32,948 nt of DNA from assembly GCA_030652245.1 (NCBI GenBank), contig JAUSBB010000188.1, positions 1 to 32,948 on the forward strand. The letters run 5' to 3'. Positions 31,510 through 32,948 of this stretch are shown one piece after another; the stretch's first letter is position 1; each line of letters opens with the position of its first letter. Below the pieces are notes generated by a model. That model was not told the origin of the DNA. It worked only from the letters and a program-made list of their open reading frames with translations, and made no database searches. The DNA comes from Rhodocyclaceae bacterium (GTDB lineage: Bacteria > Pseudomonadota > Gammaproteobacteria > Burkholderiales > Rhodocyclaceae). Position numbers and translations under genes: made by a program.

Positions 31510-32142
31510 TTATTCGACGCCCAGCCCGAAGGGCTTCAACGGCCCGCAACCGGCCCGAATCAACTCGGGGGCGCCGCCCACCAGATTGATGACGGTCGTC
31601 ATGCCACCGCCGCAGGGTCCGGCGTCGATCACCACATCGACCAACTTGTCCAACCGCTCACGAATTTCTTCGGCATCGCACAAGGGCTCGGCTTCGTCCG
31701 GCAGGATCAGCGTCGAGCTCAGGATCGGCTCGTCGAGTTCGGCCAGAAGCGCCAGCACCAGCGGATGATCCGGCACGCGCAGGCCGATGGTCTTGCGTTT
31801 GGGATGCAGCACGCGGCGCGGCAGTTCCTTGGTGCCTTCGAGAATGAAGGTGTAGCTGCCCGGCGTGGCCGCCTTGAGCAGGCGGTATTGCGCGTTATCG
31901 ACCCGCGCATAGGTGGCGATTTCCGACAGATCACGGCACATGATCGTGAAATGGTGACGCTCATCCACGCCGCGAATGCGCCGGATGCGATCCAGCAGCG
32001 CGGCGTCGCCCAGATGTCCGCCCAGCGCATAGGCCGAATCGGTGGGGAACACCGCCAAGCCGCCCCGGCGCATGATCTCCGCCACTTGACTGATCAAACG
32101 CGGCTGCGGATTCTTGGGATGGATTTCAAAAAATTCCGTCAT
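31510..32142 (-). CDS. L-threonylcarbamoyladenylate synthase / Sua5-YciO-YrdC family
   Basis: MTEFFEIHPKNPQPRLISQVAEIMRRGGLAVFPTDSAYALGGHLGDAALLDRIRRIRGVDERHHFTIMCRDLSEIATYARV. Confidence 0.93.
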   Translation of the reverse strand: MTEFFEIHPKNPQPRLISQVAEIMRRGGLAVFPTDSAYALGGHLGDAALLDRIRRIRGVDERHHFTIMCRDLSEIATYARVDNAQYRLLKAATPGSYTFILEGTKELPRRVLHPKRKTIGLRVPDHPLVLALLAELDEPILSSTLILPDEAEPLCDAEEIRERLDKLVDVVIDAGPCGGGMTTVINLVGGAPELIRAGCGPLKPFGLGVE

Positions 32143-32948
32143 CAGTTCCACTCATCCCACACTGTTTTCAGATCAGGTGGCAAAACCGCCGTGCGGCCCA
32201 GGTCGATATAACTCTCGCCCGGCCCATGAAAATCCGAGCCGCGCGAGGCGAGAAAACCGAACTCGCGGGCGATGCCGGCGAACTCGCGCACTTCGTCCGC
32301 GTTGTGGGAACCGGAAATCACCTCGATACCCTGTCCGCCGAGTTCCTTGAAAGCCACAAACAGTTCGCGCCGCTCCGTTGCTGTCAGTCTATAACGCGCG
32401 GGATGGGCGATGACCGCCACGCCGCCGGCCGCCTTGATCCAGTCCAGCGCTTCGGGCAGCTCCGCCCAGGCGTGGCTGACATAGCCGGGCTTGCCCTTCG
32501 CCAGCCAGTGCTCGAACACGGTTTTGACGTCTTTGGCAAAGCCGCGCTCGACGATGTAGCGGGCAAAATGCGAGCGCGAAATCAGCGCCGGATTGCCGGC
32601 ATATTTGATTGCGCCCGCGTAGGCGCCGTCGATGCCGACCTTTGCCAGCTCCTCCGCCATGCGCCCGGCGCGCTCATCACGACCACTCCTCACCCGCGCC
32701 AGACCGGCGACCAACGCGGGATGGCGATGATCGAAGTTGAGACCGACGATATGCACGGTCTGGTCGTCGCCCCATGACACCGAGATTTCGGTGCCGGTAA
32801 CGAAGCGCAAGCCCGCTGCGGCGGCTGTCTGCCGCGCCTCATCCAGACCGGCAATTTCGTCGTGATCGGTCAGTGACAGCAGGTCGACCCCGTTCGCGCG
32901 GGCACGTTCCACCAGCGCGGCGGGCGACAGCAAGCCGTCGGAGACATT
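32142..32948 (-). CDS. PHP-domain phosphoesterase (RNase AM / 3',5'-nucleoside bisphosphate phosphatase-like), 5' end cut by window
   Basis: VDLLSLTDHDEIAGLDEARQTAAAAGLRFVTGTEISVSW...GVAVIAHPARY...GIEVISGSHNADEV...ASRGSDFHGP; open at the right edge. Confidence 0.9.
   Translation of the reverse strand, partial: NVSDGLLSPAALVERARANGVDLLSLTDHDEIAGLDEARQTAAAAGLRFVTGTEISVSWGDDQTVHIVGLNFDHRHPALVAGLARVRSGRDERAGRMAEELAKVGIDGAYAGAIKYAGNPALISRSHFARYIVERGFAKDVKTVFEHWLAKGKPGYVSHAWAELPEALDWIKAAGGVAVIAHPARYRLTATERRELFVAFKELGGQGIEVISGSHNADEVREFAGIAREFGFLASRGSDFHGPGESYIDLGRTAVLPPDLKTVWDEWN

Overview
GC-rich chromosomal window with a betaproteobacterial look. It carries mostly conserved housekeeping genes: the rimP-nusA-infB-rbfA-truB-rpsO-pnp operon, rluB-scpB-scpA-thioesterase-trpS-M50 protease-Sua5/YciO-PHP, alaS, dksA, htpG and greB. 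There is also a small accessory stretch: a HipBA-like module, a 1306-aa hybrid histidine kinase, a Phd/PIN toxin-antitoxin pair, and a GGDEF remnant. A GspE/PilB-type ATPase is cut by the left edge (minus strand, missing from the ORF track) and a PHP-family phosphoesterase is cut by the right edge. The strongest unexplained signal is a dispersed ~24-bp repeat, GCCGTCCCGCCAGCGCCGACTTTT, often part of a hairpin. I count eight copies or partial copies. The core has no stop codon in any of its six frames. It is translated in frame inside four genes (hybrid kinase, DNA glycosylase, truB, scpA) in four different reading frames, and a ninth-position variant at the infB/rbfA junction carries both the infB stop and the rbfA start. 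This resembles Rickettsia palindromic elements (RPE) or REP-type repeats. Other observations: a frameshift at the hipA N-terminus, a near-consensus hipBA promoter overlapped by an inverted repeat, a compound palindrome separating antitoxin from PIN toxin, a structured leader/terminator upstream of rimP, and a 155-bp out-of-frame scpB/rluB overlap. All calls come from reading the sequence; no database search was run.
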